DNA of 64,000 bases from Hyalangium gracile (GTDB lineage: Bacteria > Myxococcota > Myxococcia > Myxococcales > Myxococcaceae), in assembly GCF_020103725.1 (NCBI RefSeq), contig NZ_JAHXBG010000001.1, forward strand, positions 496,001 through 560,000. Reading direction: 5' to 3'. Each line of letters begins with the position of its first letter. Position 1 is the first letter of the stretch. Of this stretch, positions 23,851 through 31,900 are shown in pieces. The position numbers were made by a program, and so were the translations under genes. The notes under the pieces were generated by a model that searched no databases, was not told the DNA's origin, and was given only the letters and a program-made list of their open reading frames with translations.

Positions 23851-25191
23851 TCAGGGGGCGGACTGGATCGCCACGCTCGCGGCGGACTCCACTCTCTGCC
23901 GCAGCTCCGGCGAGGCCACCTGATAGCCCTCCGGCAGCATCTTCAGGATGCGCTCGCGCCGGAACTTCTGCGTCGCCAGCCGCTGCTCCAGCACCGTCCG
24001 CTCCTTCTTCGCCTCCACCTTCTCCTTGCGGTCCGTCGGCTCGGGCCGCGCGTCCAGCAGCGACACCCGCTCGACGATGGCGTCCACCTCCCGGTCAATC
24101 AAGACCGGCTGGATGTTGCGCGCCTCCTTGCGCTTGCGCGTCCTCGCGTTGTTCTCGATCCACACCGGCAGCACCGACACCTCGTCCAGCTCCACCGCCC
24201 CGCCCTCCTCCCGCCGCACCCACGACACCCGCAGCAGCATCGAGTCCCGCGTGTCCCCCTGCTTGTCCGACCTGCCCGGCCGGTACGCGTAGAACCGCGA
24301 CTGGTTCGCCACCAGGTTCCCCAGCGAGTATGCGATGAGCCCCTTGCGCCCATCCGCCGTCGTGTACGACTCCAGCGGCTGCAGCACGTGCGGATGGTGG
24401 CCGATCACCGCTCCTGCCCCCGCGTCGATCAGCGCTCGCCCCAGCTTCTTCTCGGACGCGTTCGGCTGCCCCATGTACTCCGTCCCCCAGTGCACCAGGA
24501 CGATCAGCACGTCACACCGCGCCGACGCCATGCGCACCCGCTCCACCACATGGTCCTCCGTCACGCCCCGGTTCCTCACGTGCTCCGGGTACGGCACGTA
24601 GGCCACGTGCGCCTCCGCGGGGTCCTTCGGATTGCTGAAGCCGTTCAGCAGCCGCGTGAAGGACAGGAAGCCCAGCCGCACGCCCCGCACCTCCATCACC
24701 ACCGGCTCCCAGGCCGCCTCCAGCGAGGCCCCCGTGCCCACGTGGTGGATGCCCGTCGCATCCAGGTGCCGCAGCGTCTCCAGCATCCCCGGCAGGTGCT
24801 GATCCCTCGCGTGGTTGTTGCCCGTGGAGACCAGCTTCACCCCCGCCGCCGCCAGCGCACGCACCATCGCCGAGGGCGCGTTGAACAGGAGCTGCCGCGT
24901 GACGGCCTTCGGGTTGTCCGTAACGGGCGTCTCCAGGTTCACCACCGCCACGTCCGCCGTGCGCAGCACGTCCGCGATGGGCCCGAAGATGTGGTCCCAG
25001 CCCTCGTTGTTCAGCGAGCGCGGCAGCTCCCCCTGCTTCTCCGCAGGCGCCGTCCGCGCGTGCTCCTGTGCCGCCTTCTTCACCTCGCCGTGGGGAATCA
25101 CATCCCCACCGAAGACGAGCTCCACTCGCGTGGGAGCCACCGGAGTCGTGGCGAGCAGCAGCGGGGCAACCAGGAGGACGGACGCGAACAC
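23851..25191 (-). CDS. CapA-family poly-gamma-glutamate-type metallophosphatase
   Basis: The 446-aa protein starts at GTG 25191 with a signal-peptide-like leader (MFASVLLVAPLLLATTPVA), then the CapA domain: RVELVFGGDVIPHG (metal-binding Asp), ADVAVVNLETPVTD, LVSTGNNHARDQH (Asn-His), DVLIVLVHWGTEY and DAGAGAVIGHHPHVLQP (metal-binding His cluster). These are the hallmarks of PGA_cap proteins, which act in the envelope and resemble calcineurin-type phosphoesterases. The C-terminal ~120 residues are charged (TDRKEKVEAKKERTVLEQ) and specific to this protein. It stands alone here, without CapB/C/D genes. Confidence 0.9.
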   Translation of the reverse strand: MFASVLLVAPLLLATTPVAPTRVELVFGGDVIPHGEVKKAAQEHARTAPAEKQGELPRSLNNEGWDHIFGPIADVLRTADVAVVNLETPVTDNPKAVTRQLLFNAPSAMVRALAAAGVKLVSTGNNHARDQHLPGMLETLRHLDATGIHHVGTGASLEAAWEPVVMEVRGVRLGFLSFTRLLNGFSNPKDPAEAHVAYVPYPEHVRNRGVTEDHVVERVRMASARCDVLIVLVHWGTEYMGQPNASEKKLGRALIDAGAGAVIGHHPHVLQPLESYTTADGRKGLIAYSLGNLVANQSRFYAYRPGRSDKQGDTRDSMLLRVSWVRREEGGAVELDEVSVLPVWIENNARTRKRKEARNIQPVLIDREVDAIVERVSLLDARPEPTDRKEKVEAKKERTVLEQRLATQKFRRERILKMLPEGYQVASPELRQRVESAASVAIQSAP

Positions 25192-25245
25192 GCCCTCCAG
25201 CTTAGTCCACCCCCCGACACTCCCGGAAAGGTGGGAGACCCGCGC

Positions 25246-26730
25246 TCAGCTCATCCACGAGCCGTCGGTGCGCGCCGTCCACTTGCGCGTCACCTTCTTC
25301 TGGTAGCTCCAGAACTCGACGCCCGCCTGGCCGGTGATGTCCCCGTGGCCGAAGCGCGAGTCGTTGATGCCACCGAAGGAGAACGGCTCACGCGGCACGG
25401 GCACGCCCACGTTGATGCCCACCATGCCCGCCCGGGCGTTGTCCACCACGTGCTGGGCCACCGCGCCGTTGGTGGTGAACACCGAGGCCGCGTTGCCGTA
25501 CGGCGAGGCGTGCTGCAGCTCCAGCGCCGCCGTCAGCGTCGGCACCCGCACGATGGAGATGACCGGACCGAACAGTTCCTTCTGCGCCGCCTCCATCTCC
25601 GGACGCACGTTGTCGAGAATCGTCGGGCCCAGCCAGTTGCCACCCGCCCACGCCGCGCCCGCCGGCTTCTTGCCGCGCCCGTCGAGCAGCACCCTGGCGC
25701 CCTCGGACTCGGCCTTGGCGATGGCCGCCTCCAGGCGCTCCTGCGAGGCGCGGTCGATGAGGGCGCCCATGCCCGGGCCCACCTCCACCGCGGCGGCGCG
25801 ACGGACAATCTCATCGATGAGGTTCTGCACATCCCCCACCGCCACCATCACGCTGGCCGCCATGCAGCGCTGGCCCGCGCACCCGGTGAACGAGTCCATC
25901 ACCGCCTGCGGCGTGAACACGGGGTCCGCGTCCGGCACGACGATGAGGTGGTTCTTCGCGCCGCCCAGCGCCAGCACGCGCTTTCCGCGCGCCGTGCCCT
26001 CCGTGTACACGCGCTTCGCCACGGACGTGGAGCCCACGAAGCCCACCGCCTGGATGTCCGGGTGCGCGAGAATCCCCTCCACCGCCTCCTTGCCACCGTG
26101 CACGATGGAGAAGACGCCCGGGGGCACGCCCGCCTCGAGCAGCAGCTCACCCAGGATGAGCGAGGTGAGCGGCACCTTCTCCGACGGCTTGAGGATGAAG
26201 GCGTTGCCCACCGTCAGCGCGTTGGGAATCATCCACAGCGGCACCATGGCCGGGAAGTTGAACGGGGTGATGCCGGCCACCACGCCGAGCGGCTCGCGCT
26301 TGAACTCGCAGCTCACCCCGCGGCTGACTTCCATGGCCCCGCCCGTGTCCAGGTTCTGGATGGAGAGGGCGAAGTCACACACCTCGATGCCCTTGAGCAC
26401 CCCGGCGCGCGCCTCGGCGATCGTCTTGCCCGCCTCGCGCGCGGCCGAGTTCGCCAGCTTGTCCAGGTGCTGCTCGAGCAGCATGCGGAAGCGCAGCATG
26501 CGCGCCGTCCGGTCCCGCAGGCCCAGGGCCCGCCAGCCCTCGGCGGCCTTCTTGGCGGCCTCCACCGCTTGAGCCACATCCGCCGCGGTGGACTGGGGCA
26601 CGCGGCCGATGACGCCGCCCGTGTAGGGGCTGCGCACGTCGATCATCGCGGCGCCCGCGGGCATCACCCACTCTCCACCTACGAGGTTGCGGCCAATGAT
26701 CGGACTGTCAGGGAGCTGGACGTAAGACAC
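25246..26730 (-). CDS. mmsA: CoA-acylating methylmalonate-semialdehyde dehydrogenase
   Basis: The 494-aa enzyme belongs to the aldehyde dehydrogenase superfamily. It converts methylmalonate semialdehyde (and malonate semialdehyde) with NAD+ and CoA to propionyl-CoA (or acetyl-CoA) plus CO2, in valine and myo-inositol breakdown. Landmarks: REPLGVVAGITPFNFPAMVPLWM, PSEKVPLTS, the catalytic Cys in TGCAGQRCM (near residue 285) and the C-terminal PFSFGGINDSRFGHGDITGQAGVEFW, characteristic of this subgroup. GTG 26730 (VSYVQLPDSP) was chosen because GGAGGG sits just upstream; the longer frame to 27273 is Arg/Pro-rich and lacks a good start. The size matches the family (about 495-500 aa). Confidence 0.94.
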   Translation of the reverse strand: MSYVQLPDSPIIGRNLVGGEWVMPAGAAMIDVRSPYTGGVIGRVPQSTAADVAQAVEAAKKAAEGWRALGLRDRTARMLRFRMLLEQHLDKLANSAAREAGKTIAEARAGVLKGIEVCDFALSIQNLDTGGAMEVSRGVSCEFKREPLGVVAGITPFNFPAMVPLWMIPNALTVGNAFILKPSEKVPLTSLILGELLLEAGVPPGVFSIVHGGKEAVEGILAHPDIQAVGFVGSTSVAKRVYTEGTARGKRVLALGGAKNHLIVVPDADPVFTPQAVMDSFTGCAGQRCMAASVMVAVGDVQNLIDEIVRRAAAVEVGPGMGALIDRASQERLEAAIAKAESEGARVLLDGRGKKPAGAAWAGGNWLGPTILDNVRPEMEAAQKELFGPVISIVRVPTLTAALELQHASPYGNAASVFTTNGAVAQHVVDNARAGMVGINVGVPVPREPFSFGGINDSRFGHGDITGQAGVEFWSYQKKVTRKWTARTDGSWMS

Positions 26731-27073
26731 GGACCCTCCAGGGGCACGGCACGGAGAATCCGTCGATCCTAACAGGGGCGCGCGGCTGATCCGCAACCGC
26801 TCCCCACCAGGAGGCCCCCGGAGGCCTGTCCGCCACCCAACCCGGCGCCCCGTGGCGAGCCGACCTCGACGCAGCGCGCCGTGCGCCTGCGCTGGCGGTC
26901 CACTCCAACATCCCCCTCGCCTCTCCCAGCGAGCCCATCCAGAGAGGGGAGGAGGGCGGAGAGAAACTTCCCCTGTCCTTTCAGGGGCTTGCGCAACCAT
27001 TCCTTCGCCGCGGTCACCCGCCTGTAGCTGGCGGGGATGAGCCAGGGACTGAACAAGAGGGCGTTGGCTTCGC
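26731..27073. other. Intergenic region, no gene seen
   Basis: A 343-bp gap on the upstream side of mmsA. The short frames crossing it have high-Arg translations without motifs. It should contain the mmsA promoter and the 3' end of the protease transcript. I see no repeat, tRNA or clear hairpin. Confidence 0.4.
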
Positions 27074-28033
27074 TCAATCCGTCCCGCGCCGCTCAATGTC
27101 TGCGATGGCCTGGAGCAGCCACGCCCGGTAGAAGAGCGTACTGGTGTACTCCGAGAACTGGACGAGGGCTCCGCCGCCGTAGTGCGTCTTGGCGATGCCG
27201 ACCAGCTCCATGGCCCCATTGCTCTCGCGCAGGCAAGGGCCTCCGCTGTCACCCCCGAGGCTGTACGAGGCATCCTGCCTCACCAGGACGATCTCCTTGG
27301 GCTTGTACGGCCGACGCACTTCGATGGGCTTGCCTACCAGGAACGTGGCCCCATCTTCCGCGATGGTCGCCACCTCATTGACGCCGTACCGCCGCTCTTT
27401 CTTTTCTGGTTCCGCGAGCCTGCTCGCGCCGAAGCCCACGAGCGTGACCGCCTCGGCGTAGCGGACGTCCGCGCTGGCCAGCCGGATGGGCGTAATACCC
27501 TGGGGAGCCTTATCCAATGCAATCACCGCGAGGTCCGCCTGGCTGGCCAGTTCCTTCCCGTCATCGCCATAGAGGACCCTGAGCTTCTCATGCGGCCGGA
27601 TGGCGCCTGTGAAGAACTCAGGGCGGGGCTTCTCCTTCGGCCGATAGGTGACCACCGTGATGGTCGCAGTCCGTGCACAGGTGCTCTTGTCGATGAGGGC
27701 TCTGGCTGGCGCGTCCGCAGGCGTCGCCTCGAGTGGGGAGCAGACGCAGTGGCCCGCCGTCACCACCACGCGAGGAGCCACCAGCACGCCACTGCAAGTG
27801 CCCCTGCCGCCGTCCACCAGCACCGTCGCCTTGTATCGGTTGCTCGTGTCGAGCGAGCCCTGGGAGATGATGGACTCCCCCAGCTCGGGCTGTATCTCCG
27901 CCGGCACGTAGGCAGGCGCAGTCTGTCTCTCTGATGGAGCACTCGCGCCACACGCGCAGCCCAGCAGCAGCGCCACGCGCCCCAGCCAGCGGATGAGAAC
28001 AGCCAGGGGCCTGCATGACACCGTAGCGCTCAC
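27074..28033 (-). CDS. Trypsin-like (S1) serine protease 2, probable lipoprotein
   Basis: The 319-aa protein starts at GTG 28033, overlapping the upstream stop (GTGA), so it is coupled to the first protease. An N-terminal hydrophobic segment ends with LLGCACG, a possible lipobox. The S1 triad is complete: His in VVVTAGHC, Asp in ADLAVIAL, Ser in GGDSGGPC. Extra inserts with several Cys lie around residues 95-130. It likely acts in the periplasm or at the surface. It appears to be a tandem paralogue of 28030-28983, but the two are quite diverged. Confidence 0.9.
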   Translation of the reverse strand: MSATVSCRPLAVLIRWLGRVALLLGCACGASAPSERQTAPAYVPAEIQPELGESIISQGSLDTSNRYKATVLVDGGRGTCSGVLVAPRVVVTAGHCVCSPLEATPADAPARALIDKSTCARTATITVVTYRPKEKPRPEFFTGAIRPHEKLRVLYGDDGKELASQADLAVIALDKAPQGITPIRLASADVRYAEAVTLVGFGASRLAEPEKKERRYGVNEVATIAEDGATFLVGKPIEVRRPYKPKEIVLVRQDASYSLGGDSGGPCLRESNGAMELVGIAKTHYGGGALVQFSEYTSTLFYRAWLLQAIADIERRGTD

Positions 28034-28983
28034 CGGGGCTCCTTCCTTGGGCGGGCCACCGCTTCAGCACGCCGCACCTCGTCGCGCAGCCAGCGGCGGT
28101 AGCCGTAGGTGCTCGTGCAGGCCGCACCTTCACCGAGCCAGCGGCTGGAGATCCCCACCAGCTCGGGGCCGTGCTGCCCCTGGCGCAGACAGGGGCCGCC
28201 GCTGTCCTGCCTGTAGCGGTGTCCCCCGGGCTGCCGGATGAGGACGCGCTCGTCCCCGGGCGTCCCAAGCCGGGTCACCGTGTTCATGCTGAAGCGCCTC
28301 TCGGAGCCAAACCAATCGACGGTCTCATCGTAGCCGTACCCCACGATGACAACCTTGTCGCCCACTCGAACCTCCTCGTTGGACAGGGGCAAGCCAGCAA
28401 CCTCGAGCGGCTCGTCCAGCACGATGAGGGCGAGATCCGCATGGCTCTCCTTGACATGACGCTCCCCATCCACCACCACCTTCAGCTCGGGGTGCGGTCG
28501 CACCGTGCCGGGGGAGAACGGCCGCCTCGCTCCTTCGACTCTGCCATTGTCCTTGGAGGGGGGATCATAGTGCATCAGCGCCGCATCCACGGAGGTGGCG
28601 CAGGACGACGCATCGCTGATCTCCTGGCCCTGCTCGGCGCCAGGGACGGCCTGCCGCAGAGGGCACACGCAATGGCCCGCCGTCAGCACGACGCGTCGGC
28701 TGAGGGCCGCACCGCTGCAGATCATCACCTTCCGCTCTCCGGAGAACACGTTGACTTCGACCGCCGCGAGGTAGCGGTTGCTGTCATCTACCTCCCCAGA
28801 CAGCAGCACGCGCCGGTCGTCCAACAGCAGGGACTCGGGTTGCTGTAAAGGCAGGACCGCCACCACTTCTTCCCGCACCGGCTCTTCGGTCTCAGGAGGG
28901 GCGACACGCTCCGCGCAGTCGCCGCAGCTCGCGAACACCCCGGCCCACACCGTGAGGCAGAGGGATACGTGGAGGCGCTTCAT
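28030..28983 (-). CDS. Trypsin-like (S1) serine protease 1, lipoprotein-like
   Basis: The 317-aa protein begins with MKRLHVSLCLTVWAGVFASCGDC, a signal peptide with a lipobox-like end. S1 family landmarks are VVLTAGHC (His), ADLALIVLD (Asp) and RYRQDSGGPC (Ser). The Ser motif reads QDSGGP where most S1 proteases have GDSGGP; the catalytic Ser and following GG are kept, so activity is still likely. It is the upstream member of a tandem pair (GTGA overlap at 28030). Substrate unknown; a secreted or anchored digestive or signalling protease is the general expectation for this family. Confidence 0.9.
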   Translation of the reverse strand: MKRLHVSLCLTVWAGVFASCGDCAERVAPPETEEPVREEVVAVLPLQQPESLLLDDRRVLLSGEVDDSNRYLAAVEVNVFSGERKVMICSGAALSRRVVLTAGHCVCPLRQAVPGAEQGQEISDASSCATSVDAALMHYDPPSKDNGRVEGARRPFSPGTVRPHPELKVVVDGERHVKESHADLALIVLDEPLEVAGLPLSNEEVRVGDKVVIVGYGYDETVDWFGSERRFSMNTVTRLGTPGDERVLIRQPGGHRYRQDSGGPCLRQGQHGPELVGISSRWLGEGAACTSTYGYRRWLRDEVRRAEAVARPRKEPR

Positions 28984-29435
28984 CGGGTTGAGGCTACTTC
29001 GGCTTCTGCCGCCCGATCCAGGCGCGGGAGCGGAAGGCGCTCATGCACCATCTGGACAGCGGATGGTCAGTGACGAAGCCATGGGAGAACGCGCGGCGCA
29101 TGCTCGCTCGCTCATTCTGAACCGTGTAGCTACACGCACAGCTACATTGGCGGGTTGGCCTGCCGCTAGGCGCTTGAACTGGTGAGGAAAAGATCCAACT
29201 CACCCCCTAGCTATGAGGAAGGACATCAGCACGCGGACAGACTCAGCGGGGCTGCTAGCTGGTAAGTGAGCACCCGTGCCTTCTCTTGGAGGCAGGAGGA
29301 GCGCACTGCCAAACTGGAGGAGGACGCAAGGGGGCGTTGCGTCCGAGGCCTCCCGCGCGATGTCCCCACTCCACATGGAGCGGGTTGCCGTCTGGGTGAT
29401 CCTGAACGGTGGCTACTCACCACCGAACAGGGCGC
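28984..29435. other. Start of a lower-GC accessory islet, no clear intact gene
   Basis: This ~450-bp stretch has lower GC and no convincing complete gene. On the + strand, a 42-codon frame (28992-29120) reads GYFGFCRPIQARERKALMHH..., ending RMLARSF, and looks like the C-terminal tail of a lost protein; I cannot name it. A small inverted repeat, GTAGCTACACGCACAGCTAC, lies near 29130. Similar TAGCT-rich sequence occurs near 31770-31795 at the other end of the islet, but I do not see a clean direct repeat. Confidence 0.4.
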
Positions 29436-29594
29436 TCACTTCCTCAAGAGCTGGCGATGCCATGCCTTCCAGATCATGGCGAGATGCACCGTCATCGTGA
29501 CCATCAGCATCAAGGCCATCATCTCGGTGAGGGTGAGTTTCTGGACTACCTGAACGGCGGTTTGGGTGAGTGTTACAGCAACGTCTGACTGCAT
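29436..29594 (-). CDS. 52-aa single-pass membrane peptide
   Basis: ATG 29594 is preceded by a good ribosome-binding site (GGAGAA, about 6 bases upstream). The peptide begins MQSDVAVTLTQTAVQVVQ. It then has an uninterrupted hydrophobic run, MMALMLMVTMTVHLAMIW, long enough to span a membrane, and ends in a basic tail (KAWHRQLLRK). It has no known domain that I recognise. Small peptides of this shape can be holin-like, toxin-like or membrane regulators. The surroundings (lower-GC islet) suggest acquired DNA. Confidence 0.55.
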   Translation of the reverse strand: MQSDVAVTLTQTAVQVVQKLTLTEMMALMLMVTMTVHLAMIWKAWHRQLLRK

Positions 29595-30183
29595 GTGTGT
29601 TCTCCGGGGTTGAGGTGATGACCGACTTCCGTCGAGTCTTCTCCCCGTAGCCGGAGAATCTAGGCGCGGGTTCCAACTACCGTACGAAGTAATTTCAATA
29701 GCTTAGGAGCACGTAGGTTCGTTCATTACCTCCCGAATTATTCCGGAGATTTTGCCGGATTTTTATGGCTGGCTGCGTCAGCATGTCGTTAAGCTGGAGC
29801 CTTTGTGGGAGTTCAGTTTCTCCATTCCAGGGTTGAAACCCGTGCTGTTGGATGTAGCTGATGGTCGTACCTATCAGGTCATGTACCCACCTGTTGCGCG
29901 ACTCCAGCCGGGCTGGCGGGTCCACTCGTGTCATCCGGCAACTGTGACCTGTTGGCTGGGGTCTTGGGTGCGGTGATCCTGTTGGCGGCCGGAGGGAGGC
30001 CGGGGTGTCGCCCCCAGGCGAACCACCCTGGCGGCGGCGGGGGACCCAAGCGAGCATCGAGCCTCAGAACGATTAAGCGACAATTCCCTGCGCCCCTCAC
30101 CGGCACTCAATAAGGGTGGCCGAAGGGGGCAGAGAATCACCAGCGCTCTCCCGCCCCATCGGTCCGTCCACACCGGGCACTTG
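29595..30183. other. Lower-GC islet region, uncertain short frames
   Basis: Two opposing frames overlap here and neither can be proven. On the + strand (29752-29976) the frame encodes FYGWLRQHVVKLEPLWEFSF and onwards; on the - strand (29695-29934) it encodes RWVHDLIGTTISYIQQHGF and onwards. Neither has a good ribosome-binding site. An AT-rich stretch at 29670-29770 may hold the promoter of the 52-aa peptide gene, which reads away from it. Confidence 0.3.
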
Positions 30184-30723
30184 CTAGTGAAGCAAGGGGT
30201 TCGCTTCCTTCGACTTGGGGGCCTTGGAGGCGGGCTTCTTGGACCTAGGAGCCTTGGGAGCGGGCTGCTTCGAGTTCGGCCGCTTCGACTTGGGGGCCTT
30301 GGAAGCGGGCTTCTTGGTCTTGGTCTTCTTGGGTCCTCCTAGGTTCTCCGCTCCATCGACACGGAACCCCCACATGACCAAGGGCACCCGCCCGGACTCC
30401 CGGGAGAACAGAACGATGTCCTCGGGGAACTCGCCAGTGATCGCAGGGTCCGCGACGGCGTTGTGAGGGGCCCAGATGTTGGCGGGGTCTTCCTCGTTAC
30501 GCACCACCCGCCTAAGCTGGTTTATGCGCTCTCGGACCAAAGCCAGGACGGAGTACACGCCCACAGGGGCATTCCGCTCCTGTTCCTCGTCCAGCTCCTT
30601 TCGGGACTGGAGGTCCGCGAGCATCTGGGCCCCCAGGGTTGCCCCCTAGAGGGTGAGTAACTCCAAGTCCAAGCTGACCACGGCGGGAGGAGGGATGAGG
30701 GTGAGCCGGTTCTCTTCGGGCAT
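30184..30723 (-). pseudogene. Lys/Pro/Ala-tailed protein interrupted by an amber codon
   Basis: From ATG 30723 (AAGGA eight bases upstream) the frame encodes MPEENRLTLIPPPAVVSLDL and ends at TAG 30646-30648. The same frame then continues without interruption through ATG 30624 for 146 codons (LQSRKELDEEQERNAPVGVY..., ending in a KKPASKAPKSK-type tail). The two halves therefore read as one ~180-aa protein with an in-frame stop; ATG 30624 has only a weak ribosome-binding site. The tail, about 45 residues of Lys/Pro/Ala/Ser repeats, looks like a histone-H1-like or nucleic-acid-binding tail. Alternatives: the stop is read through, or the part from 30624 is an independent gene. It is divergent from the XRE-type regulator and shares the operator array. 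Confidence 0.6.
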
Positions 30724-30764
30724 GTAGGCCGTCCTTTCGTCGATTAGGGCCTGCTCGCCATGGT

Positions 30765-30853
30765 AACTCATGAGTTGGGTAACTCAACAGTTTCCAGGCG
30801 CCGCTTCTTACCTCCAGGGTCGGCAACTCGTGAGTTGTGGTAACTTGAGAGTT
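30765..30853. promoter_or_regulatory. Four-site palindromic operator array between divergent genes
   Basis: Four 12-bp sites match AACTC-NN-GAGTT: AACTCATGAGTT (30765-30776, perfect), AACTCAACAGTT (30781-30792, one mismatch), AACTCGTGAGTT (30825-30836, arms perfect) and AACTTGAGAGTT (30842-30853, one mismatch). Centres are 16 and 17 bp apart within the pairs and about 60 bp between pairs, so each pair lies roughly on one or two helix faces. They lie between the start of the tailed gene (30723) and the XRE-type gene (30874). The XRE product is the obvious candidate to bind them and control both genes, as in phage-repressor-like switches. Confidence 0.75.
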
Positions 30854-30873
30854 GGGCTGGCCAAGGTCCACCC

Positions 30874-31179
30874 GTGGCCACACGCAAGTCACCCCACTCC
30901 CACGGGCGTTCCGAAGTCCGGACACGGAAGGATCTGGCACCTGCCATCAGGCGCGCGTTGAAGCGCCTTGGCAGCCGTCTCCGCGATCTCCGGGTAGAGC
31001 GGAGGCTCTCCCAGGAAGAGGCCGCAGAAGCCATGGGGATTCACCCCAAGTCCATGCCGCGACTGGAGGGAGGGACTACAAACCCCACCGTAGCCACGCT
31101 GGTAGCCGCATCCGTGGCCTACAAGGTGTCTCTCCGCGACCTGTTCCCGGACAGAGAGGAAGAGGAAGGAGCCAAGTGA
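30874..31179 (+). CDS. XRE-family (HTH_3) transcriptional regulator
   Basis: The 101-aa protein starts at GTG 30874 with AAGG seven bases upstream. After a basic N-terminal ~30 residues, the Cro/C1-type helix-turn-helix follows: IRRALKRLGSRLRDLRVERRLSQEEAAEAMGIHPKSMPRLEGGTTNPTVATLV. The pattern RLSQEEAAEAMG-h-x-x-x-SMPRLE-x-G-x-x-x-P is that of XRE repressors. The C terminus is acidic (FPDREEEEGAK). No dimerisation domain or peptidase domain is present. It probably binds the operator array directly upstream (30765-30853). Confidence 0.88.
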   Translation: MATRKSPHSHGRSEVRTRKDLAPAIRRALKRLGSRLRDLRVERRLSQEEAAEAMGIHPKSMPRLEGGTTNPTVATLVAASVAYKVSLRDLFPDREEEEGAK

Positions 31180-31232
31180 CGGGAGAGGCCCCTTGTTGCC
31201 GTCCGCCTCTGTCACGTGATTTCTAGCGGGCT

Positions 31233-31679
31233 ATGAACCGCGAGCAGTTCGATACCTACCTAAGGCACGCCATCGACGACGTGACCGAAGAGCCGGACCA
31301 TTCCCCAAGGTTGAGAACATTCATGGCGGAGTTCATGGAGTCTCTTGATGACAGGGCCCAGGACAGCATCATCGAGGACTACAAGAAACTAGCCCTGGAG
31401 AAGAGGGCCATCCTCCGTGATCGCGTTGAGACCATGGTGGCGCTCTGCCAACTCAGGGAGTTCGAACCGGAGCACTTCGTAGGAAAATCGAAGGCTCAAG
31501 GCGTGCTTGATTACCTTGGCCCCAGTCTTGAGGATGACGCCCAGAAGTACCTCAATGCCGAATATGTCGTGGGGGCGTTGATGGCCGCTTCCTCAGATAT
31601 CCAGGTCCGCCGGTACCGCGCCTCTCAGCAGGCAGCGAAGCATCCTGTACCGCCTAAGCGCGGGGACAAAGGCCGCTGA
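31233..31679 (+). CDS. Hypothetical protein of the accessory islet
   Basis: A 148-aa acidic, helical protein beginning MNREQFDTYLRHAIDDVTEEPDHSPRL and ending in a basic tail (KHPVPPKRGDKGR). No domain is recognised. It lies 53 bp after the XRE-type gene on the same strand, so the two may share a transcript. Codon use is less GC-biased than in flanking genes, consistent with acquired DNA. Confidence 0.6.
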   Translation: MNREQFDTYLRHAIDDVTEEPDHSPRLRTFMAEFMESLDDRAQDSIIEDYKKLALEKRAILRDRVETMVALCQLREFEPEHFVGKSKAQGVLDYLGPSLEDDAQKYLNAEYVVGALMAASSDIQVRRYRASQQAAKHPVPPKRGDKGR

Positions 31680-31900
31680 GTAGGCCGCTACGTGACACCG
31701 GGCCGTTCCAAGGGCGGGAAGCTGCGAACTCAGGAGAGCCATACCCCTTCCGGCTAGGTGCGCTAAGTTGCTGCTGTGTAGCTGGTCCTGTAGCTTGGGG
31801 GCTTAGAGCGAATCAAATCTTTCAGGAATTCCGATTTTTTAAATCCAGCCAAGCCATCGGAATCACTGAGGATATCAATTCGATGGCCCTAGGAGAGGGG
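31680..31900. other. AT-richer end of islet with probable promoter
   Basis: The stretch 31800-31860 is unusually AT-rich for this window (it includes GATTTTTTAAATCC) and probably contains the promoter of the sheath-protein gene. No gene is seen here. Confidence 0.4.

Noticed and set aside
27074-28983. Trypsin-like proteases as retron effectors
   Set aside because: Some retron classes use trypsin-like effectors, but these genes are 10 kb away, on the opposite strand, with signal peptides and no link to the retron block.
29695-29976. Opposing short genes on both strands of the islet
   Set aside because: Neither frame has a good ribosome-binding site or a recognisable domain, and both have similar base composition by codon position, so I cannot decide between them. 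Kept only as an uncertain region.
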